Assembly (NCBI RefSeq): GCF_045679555.1
Contig: NC_092087.1
Location: forward strand, 26,543,367 to 26,607,366
Length of the DNA: 64,000 nt
Reading direction: 5' to 3'
Origin: Salvelinus alpinus
Taxonomy: Eukaryota; Chordata; Actinopteri; Salmoniformes; Salmonidae
Position numbers and translations under genes: made by a program. Positions within the stretch are counted from its first letter, which is position 1; each line of letters begins with the position of its first letter. This document shows, one piece after another, positions 1-12,746 of the stretch. The notes below the pieces were generated by a model. It saw nothing but the letters and a program-made list of their open reading frames with translations. It searched no databases and was not told where the DNA came from.

Positions 1-232
1 CTCTGCTGTATGCCTGGCAGCTTCTCTTTGGCTGGTTTGAGGATTTTGGAGTTGGACGAGGCGCTGGTCCCACTGGAGGAGCGGCCCATGGCCCCTCCAC
101 TGACACCCCCGGCCCCCGCCCCGGGACCAGCCCCAGTCCCACTGCCCCTGCTCCGAGACAGAGCAGACAGGGAAAAGGCTGACGAGGGGGCCGAGGTGGA
201 GGGGGGCTTGCTGGCCGAGCTGTGTCTTCTCT
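1..232 (-). CDS. atxn7: atxn7 coding exon 4 (partial, runs off the left edge)
   Basis: It starts after a CTAG acceptor and completes the zinc finger with ERRH. It continues as a Ser/Pro/Gly/Ala-rich low-complexity segment (SSASKPPSTS, RGSGTG, GRSSSGTSASSNSK), then ILKPAKEKLPGIQQ. Human ataxin-7 has the same order: ERRHSSSSKPP, a Ser-rich stretch, then a KEKL motif. The exon is still open at position 1, so the rest of the gene lies outside. Local GC is high. The preceding intron (233-12,082) is about 11.8 kb. Confidence 0.9.
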
Positions 233-2905
233 CTAGGGGTCAGGGGGAAAGCAGGTTAGGGATGAACTACAGTCCACACAGAAACATGACCAACAAGCAT
301 CGAAACAGGCACATAAATCAGAAGGTAGTAACTAGTGTTCCATTTTTTCTTGAAACAGGCCTTTGTACAGGTACATTTGCAATAAATGTGCATGGAATCA
401 ATGTGTGAATAAACACTAGTATAAGTGGGTAAAAATGTACTAAACAAAGTCAAAAACAGGTAGTTTTAAAAACAGAGACTAGAAAGCCTTGCTGATCCAG
501 GCCAATTCACCTGAAATTAAAATAGGGTCAGGAGCTTGATTTCCTGTCTGAAACAGAATGGAACGGTTAGGCTTAAAATAACTAATAAGAAAATACTAAC
601 ACCAGAAGAAAAAAATTCAACTAAGGAAAAAACAAGAGCTGCTGAACAGGACAAAACGGAAAATCTGCATTGCAGTATTTAGCCTAAACAGTTATTTCTA
701 ATGTTATCGAGCACTCTAACACAATCTGAACAAGCACACTACACGAGAATTGAAAGTAAAACAGACAGAAAGAGAAAATGAAAGTCATACAGCAAGAGAG
801 GAAGAAAGCATGTGAGAGAATGCGAGAGGTATAGCTCTTCAGGCCGAAGCAACTGAAGGCCGTTCCAGTCCTGAAAGGGTTAATCTGACCATTTTACAGC
901 CAGATAAGACACTGACTGCACTACCTCCTCCCAACCAGCAGAGCAGCACAACAAACATGTTTCATCTTCTATCCATGGAGAAAAGTGTGTCAGAAAGAGA
1001 GACATAAGCCTACAGACAAAGACAGAAACTCAGTGAATGAGAGGGCAGATAACAAGAGAATGGAGCGGGAGGATGAGAGCGATAGAAAGAGAGCAGATCA
1101 GAGCAGGATTAGTGGGAAATAGTCTGCCTGGCTGGCTCGTGTTGGCGTGGCGAGTTAAAACGAAACTCCAACTAACCTTCTGCTAAGCCCATGCAGGTCT
1201 GGGCTGCATGCCGAGGCTGTCTCAGTGAGAGAGCAGCAGTAGAGCAGGGCAGAACGCAAAGCTGCCACTCCCAACCCCACACCACCCCAGCTAGCTAACA
1301 GAGCAACACCTCCAGGCCCTTCTCCCTCCGAGCCAAGCTGGAGCTTCACACCTCTTCCACCCTCCTACCCATGACCCACTGCCTTCCTGCTAACAGGATA
1401 GCACCCAACAGCCTCTCGCCAACCTCCCCCAACCCATAGCTGCCACACAGTCCAAGCCAGACGTCGCTGCATAACCCACACTCAAGCGCGAGCAGGCTTC
1501 CCCAGCATGACGTTCCCACAACGCCTGCCAAATGCTGAGAGTCAGCCAGCCAGCGAGAGAGGTCCTGGCAGACCAATAGAACAGGAAAACAGAGACCGAG
1601 GAGAGGAGCAGCATTACGGTCTATTCTCACACTGGCAAATAACAGTAGTCTCTCTAGAGGGCCGGGGAATCCCTGGCTACGGAGGAGACAGGCTTGCTGG
1701 GGTACATTTTGGAAAGTGGGCCACAGCATAGGCCTACAGCACTCAGTGTAGGCTACACATAAAGCAGCTAGGGCCAATCAAAAATGTTTACATGGTCCTG
1801 TCAACAGTGCAGGCCTGCTCTCCTTAGAGCATACTATAGCTCTGCTTGTGCTGATCCCAGATCTGTAGTCTCAGTCAGCCACTGCTGAGTACTAGCATAT
1901 AGCTGTGAGGAGAGGGTCTTTGTTCAGCGACCGGCTTAATAAATGGATGAATAAAAGAGGAGCGGAGCTGCCTGCCTAGTGCTTGTTTAAACTCCAGAGC
2001 GTCACTCCTGCCCACAGTGCCAGGCTAGCTGCTCCCTGTACTATACCCAGGGGCTCCACTGTTCAAACACAGCATATGGATGGGCTTCAAGCAATACAGG
2101 AGAAAGAGGTGAGAGTCAGTCTAGATGGGAGAATCACAGTGCATTGACCTTCAGCAGACTCTCTCAGCTAATGGCCTTCCTACCAGCAGCAACAGAAAGG
2201 GAGGGTCCCTACACAGACTACATCCAGGGCAGAAAGGGAGGATCCCTCTGTGGTACCTTGCAGAGATGAGCTCATTATTTTAAAAGAAGTTCACTAGTGT
2301 TTCACTGACCAGACAAGTTCAGTCGGCTTCAGATAGGAACTGTTGAGACCTGCATTAACACACGGTACACTGGAAAACCAATGAATGGACAGGCCTACTA
2401 TGGAACTTCATAATGCTGAGCGTATCAAATCACGGAGATTATGCAGATGAGACTGACAGGCAGTCTGTGGTACCAGCGTGTGAGATATCTGAATCAATGT
2501 TATTGCACAACATTTAAGTAGAAAGTCCTGTTAATGAACTACACTGTAGTAGTCAGGTGCAACCACACCGGCACTAGGCTAACCTCAATTTATGTGGAAA
2601 GTACAAACTTCTGTATTTGCTACTCTATTCACATTTGCTATTAGTCTATGGGTTGCTGTGACTCTTGCCACAGAACCAATGAGTGTCACCAATGACACTT
2701 GTCTCCCTCTTGTGGTCAATCCTGATCCCTGTATAACCAGCAACAATCAGTGATGAAATATTACAGGCTTAGCTGTTTGTTTCTTTCTCAAAGGATATGT
2801 TGAATAAACACCGCATTGTAAAAAGAGAGTAGTGATTCCACTGAAACCCGTGGCCTTGACTGGTCAATTTAAATAGTATGGATCCCAATGTCCACACTAA
2901 CATAA
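233..2905. other. atxn7 intron 3, left part, no gene seen
   Basis: Intron sequence downstream of exon 4's acceptor. Short open frames at about 1.15-1.78 kb on both strands have no recognisable family, conserved motif or splice context. I see no clear transposon in this stretch. Confidence 0.5.
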
Positions 2906-2907
2906 AA

Positions 2908-4109
2908 CAAATCAAATTTTATTTGTCACATGCGCTGAATACAACAGGTGTAGTAGACCTTACAGTGACTGCTTACAAGCCCTTAACCAACATTGCAGTT
3001 TAGAAAAATAAGTTTAAAAATAGATAAAACATAAAAAATGCAAATAAATATTTCAAGAGCAGCAGTAAAATAACAATACCGAGGCTATATACAGGGGCTA
3101 CCGGTACAGAGTCAATGTGAAGGGGGCACCGGTTAGTCGAGGTAATTGAGGAAATATGTACATGTTGGTAGCGTTAAAGTGACTACGCATAGATAATAAA
3201 CAGAGATTAGCAGCAATGTAAAAAAGGGGGGGGGGGGGGGCAACGCAAATAGTCAAATGGGTAACCATTTGATTAGCTGTTAAGGAGTCTCATGGCTTGG
3301 GGGTAGAAGCTGTTAAGAAGCCTTTTTGTACCCAGACTAAGCGCTCCGGTTCCGCTTGCCATGCGGTAGCAGAGAACAGTCTATGACTGGGATGGCTGGA
3401 GTCTGACAATTTTAGGGCCTTCCTCTGACACCGCCTGGTATAGAGATCCTGGATGACAGGACTCTTAGCCCCAGTGATGTACTGGGCCGTACGCACTACC
3501 CTTTGTAGAGCCTTGCGGTCGTGGGGCCGAGCAGTTGCCATATCAGGCAGTGATGCAACCAGTCAGGATGCTCTCAATGGCGCAGCTGTAGAACTTTCTT
3601 AGGACCCATGCCAAACCTTTGCAGTCTCCTGAGGAGAAATAGGCTTTGTCAGGCCCTCTTCACGACTGTCTTGGTGTGTTTGGACATGATAGTTTGTTGG
3701 TGATGTGGACACCATGGAACTTGGTGCTCTCAACCTGCTCCACTACAGCCCCGTCGTTGAGAATGGGGGCGTGCTCATTCCTCCTTTTCCTGTAGTCCAC
3801 AATCATCTCCTTTGTCTTGATCACGTTGAGGGAGAGGTTGTTATCCTGGTACCACACATCCAGGTCTCTGACTTCCTCCCTATAGGCTGTCACATCGTTG
3901 TCGGTGATCAGGCCTACCACTGTTGTGTCATTGGCAAACTTAATGATGGTGGAGTCGTGCAGTCATAAGTGAACTGGGAGTACAGGAGGGGCCCCTGTGT
4001 TGAGGTTTAGCGTGGCTGATGTGTGGTTACCTACCCTTACCACCTGGGGGCGGCCCATCAGGAAGTCCAGGATCCAGTTGCAGAGGGAGGTGTTTAGTCC
4101 CAGGGTAAT
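2908..4109 (-). mobile_element. LINE (L2/Rex-like) 3' half, copy A
   Basis: The 3' untranslated end begins with TTTATTTGTCACATGCGC on the plus strand, a very common salmonid LINE tail. Further along, minus-strand frames read the C-terminal half of a reverse transcriptase (LITDND.TAYREEVRDL, QDNNLSLNV.KTKE, VDYRKRR) and the tail RKALQRVVRTAQYITGAK.P. Frames are broken by stops and frameshifts. A 13-14 base G run interrupts the 3' UTR near 3,228. The 5' side is cut by insertion of the hAT element at 4,118. Confidence 0.85.
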
Positions 4110-4351
4110 GTGTGCATTAGTGTTGTCACGATACCATCATTTTACTAACAATACCAGGCCAAGTATCATGACACAAAGTAATATTGCAATACCACAGTGG
4201 AAAAAAATTCAGGGTGGCCTAATGTCCTGTTTAGCCTGTCCCCCCTGATGCTTGTTCTAGTTTTCTAAATGTTATGCGCATGTGCTAAAACCTGTCACTG
4301 ATATTCACACTTCTACTCAATACAACAAATTGCATTTAACTTCACACTGTA

Positions 4352-5747
4352 CAGTCGTGGCAAAAATTTGAGATTATTAATTTGTAATATTAATTATTAA
4401 AGTCTGCTGCCTCAGTTTGCATGATGGCAATTTGCATATACTCCAGAATGTTATGAAGAGTCATCAGATGAATTGTAATTCATTGCAAAGTCCCTCTTTG
4501 CCATGCAAATGAACTGAATCCCCAAAAAACATTTCCACTGCATTTCAGCCCTGCCACAAAAGGTCAGCTGACATGTCAGTGATTCTCTCGTTAACACAGG
4601 TGTGAGTGTTGATGAGGACAAGGCTGGAGATCACGCTGTCATGCTGATTGAGTTCGAATAACAGACTGGAAGCTTCAAAAGGAGGGTGGTGCTTGGAATC
4701 ATTGTTCTTCCTCTGTCAACCATGGTTACCTGCAAGGAAACACGTGCCGTCATCATTGCTTTGCACAAAAAGGGTTTCACAGGCAAGGATATTGCTGCCA
4801 GTAAGATAGCACCTAAATCAACCATTTATCAGATCATCAAGAACTTCAAGGAGAGCGGTTCAATTGTTGTGAAGAAGGCTTCAGGGCGCCCAAAAAGTCC
4901 AGCAAGCGCCAGAACCGTCTCCTAAAGTTGATTCAGCTGTGGGATCGGGGCACCACCAGTACAAAGCTTGCTCAGGAATGGCAGCAGGCAGGTGTCAGTG
5001 CATCTGCACGCACAGTGAGGCGATTTTTTGGGTTATCCGGAAAAAAGCTTGTCCGGAGAAGACAAGGTGAGTGCTACCATCAGTCCTGTGTCACGCCAAC
5101 AGTAAAGCATCCTGAGACCATTCATGTGTGGGGTTGCTTCTCAGCCAAGAGAGTGGGCTCACTCACAATTTTGCCTAAGAACACAGCCATGAATAAAGAA
5201 TGGTACCAACATCCTCCGAGAGCAACTTCTCCCAACCATCCAGGAACAGTTTGGTGAGGAACAATGCCTTTTCCAGCATGATGGAGCACCTTGCCATAAG
5301 GCAAAGTTGATAACTAAGTGGCTCGGGGAACAAAACATCGATATTTTGAGTCCATGGCCAGGAAACTCCCCAGACCTTAATCCCATTGAGAACTTGCGGT
5401 CAATCATCAAGATGCGGGTGGACAAACAAAACCCCACAAATTCTGACAAACTCCAAGCATTGATTATGCAAGAATGAGCTGCCATCAATCAGGATGTGGC
5501 CCAGAAGATAATTGACAGCATGCCAGGGCAGATTGCAGAAGTCTTGAAAAAGGGTCAACACTGCAAATATTGACTCTTTGCATCAACTTCATATAATTGT
5601 CAATAAAATCCTTTGACACTTATGAAATGCTTGTAATTATACTTCATTATTCCATAGTAACATCTGACAAATATCTAAAGACACTGAAGCAGCAAACTTT
5701 GTGGAAATTAATATTTTTGTCATTCTCAAAACTTTTGGCCACGACTG
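4352..5747 (+). mobile_element. Tc1-like element with internally deleted transposase
   Basis: Inverted ends read CAGTCGTGGC.AAA...TTTGAGA at the left and the complement at the right, with TA duplications at 4,350 and 5,748. The transposase remnant starts at 4,722 (MVTCKETRAVIIALHKKGFTGKDIA), hits stops near 4,923, and resumes (ASARTVRRFFGLSGKKLVRRRQGE). The protein jumps from the DNA-binding half straight to GKKLVRRRQGE, so about 60 residues including the first catalytic Asp are gone. Downstream are FQHDGAPCHKAK and SPDLNPIEN, bearing the second Asp and the Glu. It lies inside the hAT element. Confidence 0.9.
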
Positions 5748-6140
5748 TATAGTAGAATACGGCATAGAATGGCGACTTTGCTCATATTTGCAAAGGCCTA
5801 GCTGTGATTTGGCTAGAGGAATGGGAGGAAGGAATATACATGCATAATGATCTGCATGTCATTGTGGCAGTAAGGGGAAAACACCGCATGAAACTTCTTC
5901 AGTTAACACACAGACACACACCAAACACATGCACACTGCCCCCAAATTTAAAAACATTAGGCACCAAACAGAATGTAAAGAACACCAGAAAGTAGTGATA
6001 CACCGATATGGCATTTTTGGCCAATACCGATATCCTATATTTTCCTTGCCAAAAAAAAACAATACCGATAACCGATGTTTAACATTTTTGCGGCCTTTTA
6101 AGCATTCTAGTACAATTAAATTGTTAACACACACAACATT

Positions 6141-6320
6141 CTAAGGCACTGCATCTCAGTGCAAGAGGAGTCACTACAGTCCCTGGTTCGAATCCAGGAT
6201 GTATCACATCCGGCCGTGATTGGGAGTCCCATAGGGCGGGGCACAATTGGCCCAGTGTCGTCCGGGTTTGGCGTCATTATAAATAAGAATTTGTTCTTAA
6301 CTGACTTGCCAAGTTAAATA
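6141..6320 (+). repeat. salmonid tRNA-derived SINE inside hAT
   Basis: The tRNA-related head carries a B-box-like GGTTCGAATCC. It is followed by the typical body (TGATTGGGAGTCCCATAGGG) and the tail AATAAGAATTTGTTCTTAACTGACTTGCC.AGTTAAATA. The first bases of the head are missing. It matches the general salmonid tRNA SINE type; I do not assign a subfamily. Confidence 0.85.
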
Positions 6321-7392
6321 ATGGTTACACACACACAAAAAAAAATATTTTTGGGGGCAATTACGTATGTCCCCATTACCAGTAAAACAAAATCAAAACC
6401 TATTTCTTACTTGCTGTGCTGTTTCATGGGTTCATTTGTTCAGTCGTTTAATTCTCAACCAGGATTTCATCATACATGTCAAGCAGTGAAGTTTCAGCTC
6501 TGTCTGTGGCGCCTCTTCCTCACTGTGTCGATTTCCATCTTGTCCAGCTGTGTATGTAACATTTCACGTAAACCTTGTTTATTGTCTGCATCGAAGTAGC
6601 GGTCCTTGTACATAGTATCGAGCATGGTGGCAACACAGTAAAGAGAGAACGCCACCGAATCGCTTTGTTGAGCAGGTGTTTCAATGCCATGACAGGGGGT
6701 ATCACGTCTGCTGCAGGCTCAGTTGATGAGCTTATTTCTCGAGTCAGTTGTTCGAATGGAGCTAGCTAGTATGTTCATATTTACAAGTTTCAAACATGTT
6801 CTCAAATGCCATTGAAATGGCAGCAGCGGTATGACAACCTGCACATTCATGAGCATGCAATATAACCTTCCTCAATAGGAAATCCTCGACGACCCACTGT
6901 GCCTGTCAGAGTCAGCATGCTCATGGGATTGATATCGCTGGTCCAAATGTCAGTCTTGAAGCTAATAGCAGTGACGCAATGTTAAAAAAATTTTTTTAGC
7001 AGTGACTTGATTACTGTTTAACTCCGGTAGGGCAACATCTGAAAAATAGCGCACTTGGCAGTGTGTACCGGTGCTCAACCAGTCGGTGAAAGCCAACATC
7101 ACCCACAACAGAACTATTGATTGTCAAGGGCAATAAATTCCATTATCTTGGCGTTAATGGACTTCGCCATGGAGTTGTCTTGCTGAAATGTTCTTACTCT
7201 TTCAAATGACTGCTCGACTTGTTGACTGCTTGATCCACACAGCAGGCATTGTGGGCTAGGTTAGGAATGCTGTGTTGCACGTGTAGCGCTAAATTTGAAA
7301 GTGCCGCCATTACGTACTGTACCTACGTTATATCGGTTTTGCACATCAGTGTTAAACTAGACATCGGGCCGATGTTGGCATTTTTAGATATA

Positions 7393-8077
7393 CACTTTAC
7401 AAAAATATAAACGCAACATGTAAAAATCCATCCACCTGACAGTTGTGGCATATCAAGAAGCTAATTTAACAGCATGATCATTACACAGGTGCACCTTGTG
7501 CTGGGGACAATAAAAGGTCACTAAAATGTGCAGTTGTGTCACACAGCACAATGCCACAGACTTCATGTTTTGAAGGAGTGTGCAATTGGCATGCTGACTG
7601 CAGGAATGTCCACGAGAGCTTTTGCCAGAGAATTTAATTTCAATTTAGCATAAGCCACCTCTAACATCGTTTTAGAGAATTTGGCAGTATGTCCAACTGG
7701 TCTTACAACCGCAGACCACGTGTATGGTGTCGTGTGGGTGAGCTTTTTGCGGACGTCAAATTTGTCAACAGAATGCCCCATGGTGGCGATGGGGTTATGG
7801 TATGGGCAGGCATAAACTACGGACAACGAAGACAATTGCATTTTATTGATGGTAATTTGAATGCACAGAAATACCGCGACGAGACCCTGAGGTCCATTGT
7901 GAGGCCATATTGTTTAAGGCATCTGTGACCAACAGACGTGCATCTGTATTCCCAGTCATGGGAAATCCATAGGTTAGGGCCTAATGAATTTATTTAAATT
8001 GACTGATTGCCTTATGAACTGGAATTCAGTAAAATCTTTTAAATTGTTGCATGTTGGGTTTATATTTTTGTTCAGTA
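7393..8077 (+). mobile_element. short Tc1-like element, internally deleted
   Basis: The ends are AAAAATATAAACGCAACATG at the left and the inverted match CATGTTG.GTTTATATTTTTGT at the right, with TA on both sides. The middle keeps pieces of a transposase gene near 7,690-7,926 (RRPRVWCRVGE, MPHGGDGVMVWAGI.YGQR) but lacks most of the DNA-binding domain and the C-terminal catalytic part. It is nested in the hAT element and non-autonomous. Confidence 0.82.
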
Positions 8078-8886
8078 TAGTTTAGGCTTAAATTAGGCCT
8101 ATATAAATCATACCTTTGAAGCACATCCCATGAGTAGCAGACCCTTTTCCTTTCTAACTGTGCCAATCAAATTTGCCGAGAACTACTGTCAAGTTACCAG
8201 GTTACTAGCTAGCTAGGTAACATGACCTCACAACATTGTTTGTTATCAAACCAATAATTAGTGGCCCAGGGTTAGTTTAAAACAGCCAGTGCATAGTGTT
8301 TGAAATTTTATCAACAATTTTCCCCCCCCGTTTGAGCTAGAGACAAAGTTGTTTTTTTTTGTTTGAAGTTACAAGCATGCCTGTCGTGAAGCTGGTTTCC
8401 TCTCTAGCACTGCTGGGTGACATCGAACTTGCAAAGCCTACTTAAACTGCCTGGTGCAGGTGAGTGATGGCTGGAAGGGGATGCGCCTGGCGGGTTAGCG
8501 CTGCCACACATGATATGCGCATGAAAGTGAAGTGGACAGTATTGGACCGGCGCATATAAAGAGACTAGTTTCTGTTGCTTACATTTTTTATTATTACATT
8601 TATAAGCCAAACTGAATTTATAAAAATGTTATAAGATGTGCCAGCCAGTGGGTTCTTTAGATCGGTATGGCCCAAAAATGTGATAGTATCATAAGTATCA
8701 TGACATTTTGGTACCGTGATATTATCGTGGTACCAGTACACAGCGCAACACTAGTGTGCATATTGGGACACAGATGGACTTAAGTGACCAGCCCAGAGTA
8801 GAAATGGAAGGAAGTGCCATTAGTTTTCAGACACAAAGAGAATAAAGGCCAGAGGCTCACCAGGTTTACACTATAAAACTGGAGAT

Positions 8887-9393
8887 ATCAAATCAAATTT
8901 GCCACATGTGCCGAATACAACAGGTGTAGGTAGACCTTACAGCGAAATACTTACTTACGAGACCCTAACCAACAATGCAGTTTTAAGAAGAAATAAAAGT
9001 ACCAAATAATTCAACAGCAGCAGTAAAATAACAATAACGAGACTATATACAGGGGGTATCGGTACAGAGTAAATGTGTGGAGGCACCGGTTAGTTGAGGT
9101 AATATGTACATTTAGGTAGAGTTATTAAAGTGACTATGCATAGATAACAGAGTAGAAGCAGCAGCATAAAGGGGTACAAATAGTCTGGGTAGCCATTTGA
9201 TTAGATGTTCAGGGGTCTTATGGCTTGGGGTAGAAGCTGTTTAGAAGCCTCTTGGACCTAGACTTGGCGCTCCGGTACTGCTTGCCGTGCGGTAGTAAAG
9301 AGAACAGTCTATGACTAGGGTGGCTGGAGTCTTTGACAATTTTTAGGGCCTTCCTCTGACACCACCTGGTATAGAGGTCCTGGATGGCAGGAA
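8887..9393 (-). mobile_element. LINE (L2/Rex-like) 3' end, copy B
   Basis: A second copy of the TCAAATTTGCCACATGTGCCGAATACAACAGG tail family with the same order of 3' UTR blocks as copy A. It ends after the short segment homologous to the RT C-terminus (CCTCTGACACCACCTGGTATAGAGG). It is 5'-truncated, as is usual for LINEs. Confidence 0.82.
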
Positions 9394-9564
9394 GCTATAT
9401 CAAGTGAATATTCCAATTAAAGTTTAAAAAGCAAACTGCTTGCATGACATTTTACAAACTAATTTGTTCTAAAGACTGAAGGATCCATACTAAAGCTACT
9501 AAAAGCATGCCTGAAGCATTAGAACGTCGTTCCTCTGCGTGAGGACATTGACATGTCCAACATA

Positions 9565-11088
9565 AAGTGCCTTCAGAAAGTATTCCCATATTTTGCTGTG
9601 GTATAGCTAGAACTTAAAATTGAGATTTGCTGGGCACTGTCCTACACACAAAAAAACAATGTCAAAGTGGAACTATGTTTTTAGATTTTTTTTGCTTATT
9701 AAAAATGAAATGCTGAAATGTCTTCAGTCAATAAGTATTCAACCCCTTTCTTACGGCAAGCCTGAATAAGTTCAGGAGTAGGAATTGGCTTAACAGGTCA
9801 CATAATAAGTAGCATGGACTCTCACTGTGTGCAATAATAGTGTTTTTGTGATTTTTTAGATGGCTACCTTATCTCTGTACCCCACACATACAATTATCTG
9901 TTAAGTCCCTCAGTCGAGAAGTGAATTTCAAACAAAGATTCAACCACAAAGACCAAGGAGGTTTTCCAATGCCTCGCAAAGAACAGCACCTATTGGTAAG
10001 ATGTGTTTATAAAAATATAAAAATAAAAACAGCATGATTAAGTTATTAATTACTCTTTGGCTGGAGTATCAATACACCCAGTCACTACAAAGATACAGGA
10101 ATCTTTCCTAACTCAGTTGCCAGAGAGAAAGGAAACTGCTTAGGGATTTCACCATGAGACCAATGGTGACTTTAAAACAGTCAGAGTTTAATGGCTGTGA
10201 TAGGAGAAAACTGAGGAAGGATCAACAACATTGTAGTTACTGCACAATACTAATCTAATTGACAGATTGAAAACAAGGAAGCCTATACAGAATAAAACAA
10301 TTCCAAAACATGCATACTGTTTGCAACAAGGCACTAAAGTAATACTAAATAAAATGTGGCAAAGCAATCAACTTTTTGTCCTGAATACAAAGCATTATGT
10401 TTGGGGAAAATCCAATACATTACTGAGTACCACTCTTCATATTTTTAAGCATAGTGTTGGCTGCATCATGTTATGGGTATGCTTGTAATCATTAAGGGCT
10501 GGGGAGTTTTCAGGATAATTTTTTTTTACTGAATGGAGCTCAGCCCAGGCAAAATCCTAGAGGAAAACCTGGTTCAGTCTGCTTTCCACAAGACACTGGG
10601 AGATGAATTCACCTTTCATAAGGACAATATTCCAAAATCAATGCCAAATCGACACTGGAGTTGATAACCAAGAAGACAGTGAATGTTTCTAAGTGGCCGA
10701 GTTGGTTTTTACTTAAATCTACTTAAAGATCTATGACAAGACAATTGTTGTCTAGCAATGATCCAATTTGACAGAGCTTGAAGAATTTTGAAAATAATAA
10801 AATGGGCAAATGTTCCACAATCCAGGCGTGGAAAGCCTTACCCAGAAAGACTCACAGCTGTAATCTCTGCCAAAGGTGCTTCTACAAAGTATTGACTCTG
10901 GGGTGTGAATACTTAAGGAAATTAGATATTTCTGTATTTCATTTTCAATAAATTAGAAAAACATGTTTTCACGGGGTATTGTGTAGTTGGGTGAGAAAAT
11001 ACATCTATTTAATAATTTTTGAATTCAGGCTGTAACGCAACAAAATGTAGAATAAGTCAAGGGGTATGAATACTTTCTGAAGGCACTG
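9565..11088 (+). mobile_element. old Tc1-like element
   Basis: The left end reads AGTGCCTTCAGAAAGTATTC, and the right end is its inverted match (GAATACTTTCTGAAGGCACT), with TA flanks. The interior keeps a recognisable but heavily broken transposase gene, for example the region translating HSVGCIMLWVCL at 10,450 and the tail CTCACAGCTGTAATC. Many stops indicate an old copy. It lies in atxn7 intron 3. Confidence 0.82.
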
Positions 11089-11090
11089 TA

Positions 11091-12082
11091 TGTGTTATCA
11101 AACACATGAAAATTCTTCAAGAATTACACAAGATAGGGTTCTGTCAGTTTAGACTAGGCCATTTCACCCTAAAAAAGTAATCCTTCAATGAAACAGCTCA
11201 ATGAACAGATAATACCTTGTTCTTCTTTACTAGAGGTATCAATGATAACTGTAGGAGAAGGTAGGCCTATACATTTTACAAATTAAATCTATTTTAAAAG
11301 GTCTCCTAACTTTAACCTAAAGCACACCTGGAATAAATAGATTATTCATGCCAACACCATCATGGAGACGAATTAGCCAGAGAGGGAGAGAGAGATTACA
11401 CCACATTATCTAACCCTCTGCCTCACAGGTGCTCACTGTGTCTGTGGAGAGAGCAGTTCTCTTAATAATTGCACTGAAGCACATGGGTGTGTGTGTGAGA
11501 GGGTTCACCATGCTGGTTTTAACGAGATACACAGCAAAGCGATCTCTCGATTCTAAAATCCATAATTCATCAATTCTTCCCAGCGTGCCGGCCAAAAAGC
11601 CAGTTTAAGAACTCACACAGCGGAGAGGGAAAAATATACTCCTTTACTCTTTGTAGTACTTTTAAGACCTCTTCAGACATCTCGGGGACAGCTTAACATG
11701 CTAAAACAATAAATTAGACTGCACTCACACTGAGAGCCGAGGACTCGGAGGAGCACATCAAATATTAACAGGAGAATGTAAACAAGTCTTAGGCGGTGGA
11801 AATCAAAAGCCTGAGTGCTCCTTTCTCATGTTACGTTATAGAGAGTGCAGAGGTGGAGAATGGGAGGGGTGCTTTAATCCTTTTGAATGTGATAGTGTCT
11901 GAACATGCGTGCACACGCACTCTATAGTTGTGTCATCCTGACAGAGATTAGTGCCGAGCAGGTTTCCCCAATGCACAAGTCTAGAATATGCTCTCCCTGC
12001 CCAAACCCTTCAGAAGAGCTATAAAACAAAAACCTATTAAACCAGACCCTGGATCAGCTCGGTTTGTGTGTGTGAGACTTAC
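11091..12082. other. atxn7 intron 3 next to exon 3, no gene seen
   Basis: About 1 kb of ordinary intron sequence up to the exon 3 donor. No transposon ends, RNA gene or supported frame were recognised. Confidence 0.5.
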
Positions 12083-12187
12083 CGTAGTGTGCTTGGAAGG
12101 CCTGGGGCTTCACCACCTGACTGCAGTGGCTGCACATCACCAGGTAGAAGTCGTCCTGTGCTGGACACTGGCCAAATATGGGCATGT
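12083..12187 (-). CDS. atxn7: atxn7 coding exon 3 (zinc-finger exon)
   Basis: A 105-nt exon encoding residues 93-127. It reads DMPIFG.CPA.DDFYLV.C followed by [14 protein letters not shown], the strongly conserved Sgf73-like zinc finger that plugs ataxin-7 into the USP22 deubiquitinase module. The putative zinc ligands are C111, C114, H126 and H131, the last being supplied by exon 4. The acceptor is CAG and the donor GTAAGT. The frame is open and all ligands are kept, so nothing here suggests a dead gene. Confidence 0.94.
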
Positions 12188-12746
12188 CTGTGGTTCCATG
12201 GAGGGGGGAACACAGATGAACAGGATAAAGACAACCAGTATCTATTGTAAACTGTAGGGAGGTAGACACAGGAAGTTTCTGAATGAAACATTTGAAACCA
12301 TGCAGTGTTATGGACAGAGGGAGATAAAGCCTAGGCAACTAAGCATTCAATACTCTAGGATAATTATGGTTAATACAGGTGTGAGAACAATCATACCAGA
12401 CAAAAACTGATTGTACACTTGTAGAGATTACACACACAAAGAGGGTACCAGCCCCATTTCACAGTACAGGAAACAACCTAGTGATAAGAACAAGGAGATG
12501 CCCGAGTCAGCACTCCAAAGGTTAACTGCTGCAGAAACACACTGACAGGCTACCCCACACGCTACACACATAAGGGGTGAAGCAGGCAGGATAATTACAG
12601 CCAGTGGCAGAGCCTGTGAATGATCTGTGAGGATGGAGAGCAACTGAGACAGAGACTGTCACTTGGGCCGTACCTGCAAATATTCAAATAAACTAAATCA
12701 TCCAGGCAAAAAATAACACCTTCATTCACAGGAATGCATATGGCAT

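Larger units (their letters stand above)
4118..8753 (-). mobile_element. decayed hAT transposon with 8-bp TSD, host to nested elements
   Basis: The ends are inverted: TAGTGTTGTCACGATACC at the left and the complement of TAGTGTTGCGCTGTGTAC at the right. They are flanked by an exact 8-bp duplication GTGTGCAT (4,110-4,117 and 8,754-8,761), diagnostic of hAT insertion. Between about 6.5 and 7.0 kb the minus strand carries a broken ZBED/Ac-like transposase: SFKTDIWTSDINPMSMLTLT, HAHECAGCHTAAAISMAFE, IPPVMALKHLLN and TMYKDRYFD, in different frames. Two Tc1 elements and a tRNA SINE sit inside it. It interrupts LINE copy A. Coding capacity is lost. Confidence 0.85.

Noticed and set aside
1346..1777. 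143-codon minus-strand frame
   Set aside because: No family motif, no splice context within atxn7, and an overlapping frame on the other strand. Likely chance in GC-richer intron DNA.
6141..6320. Possible tRNA gene (B-box GGTTCGAATCC)
   Set aside because: The cloverleaf cannot be completed, and the sequence continues into a SINE body and tail.
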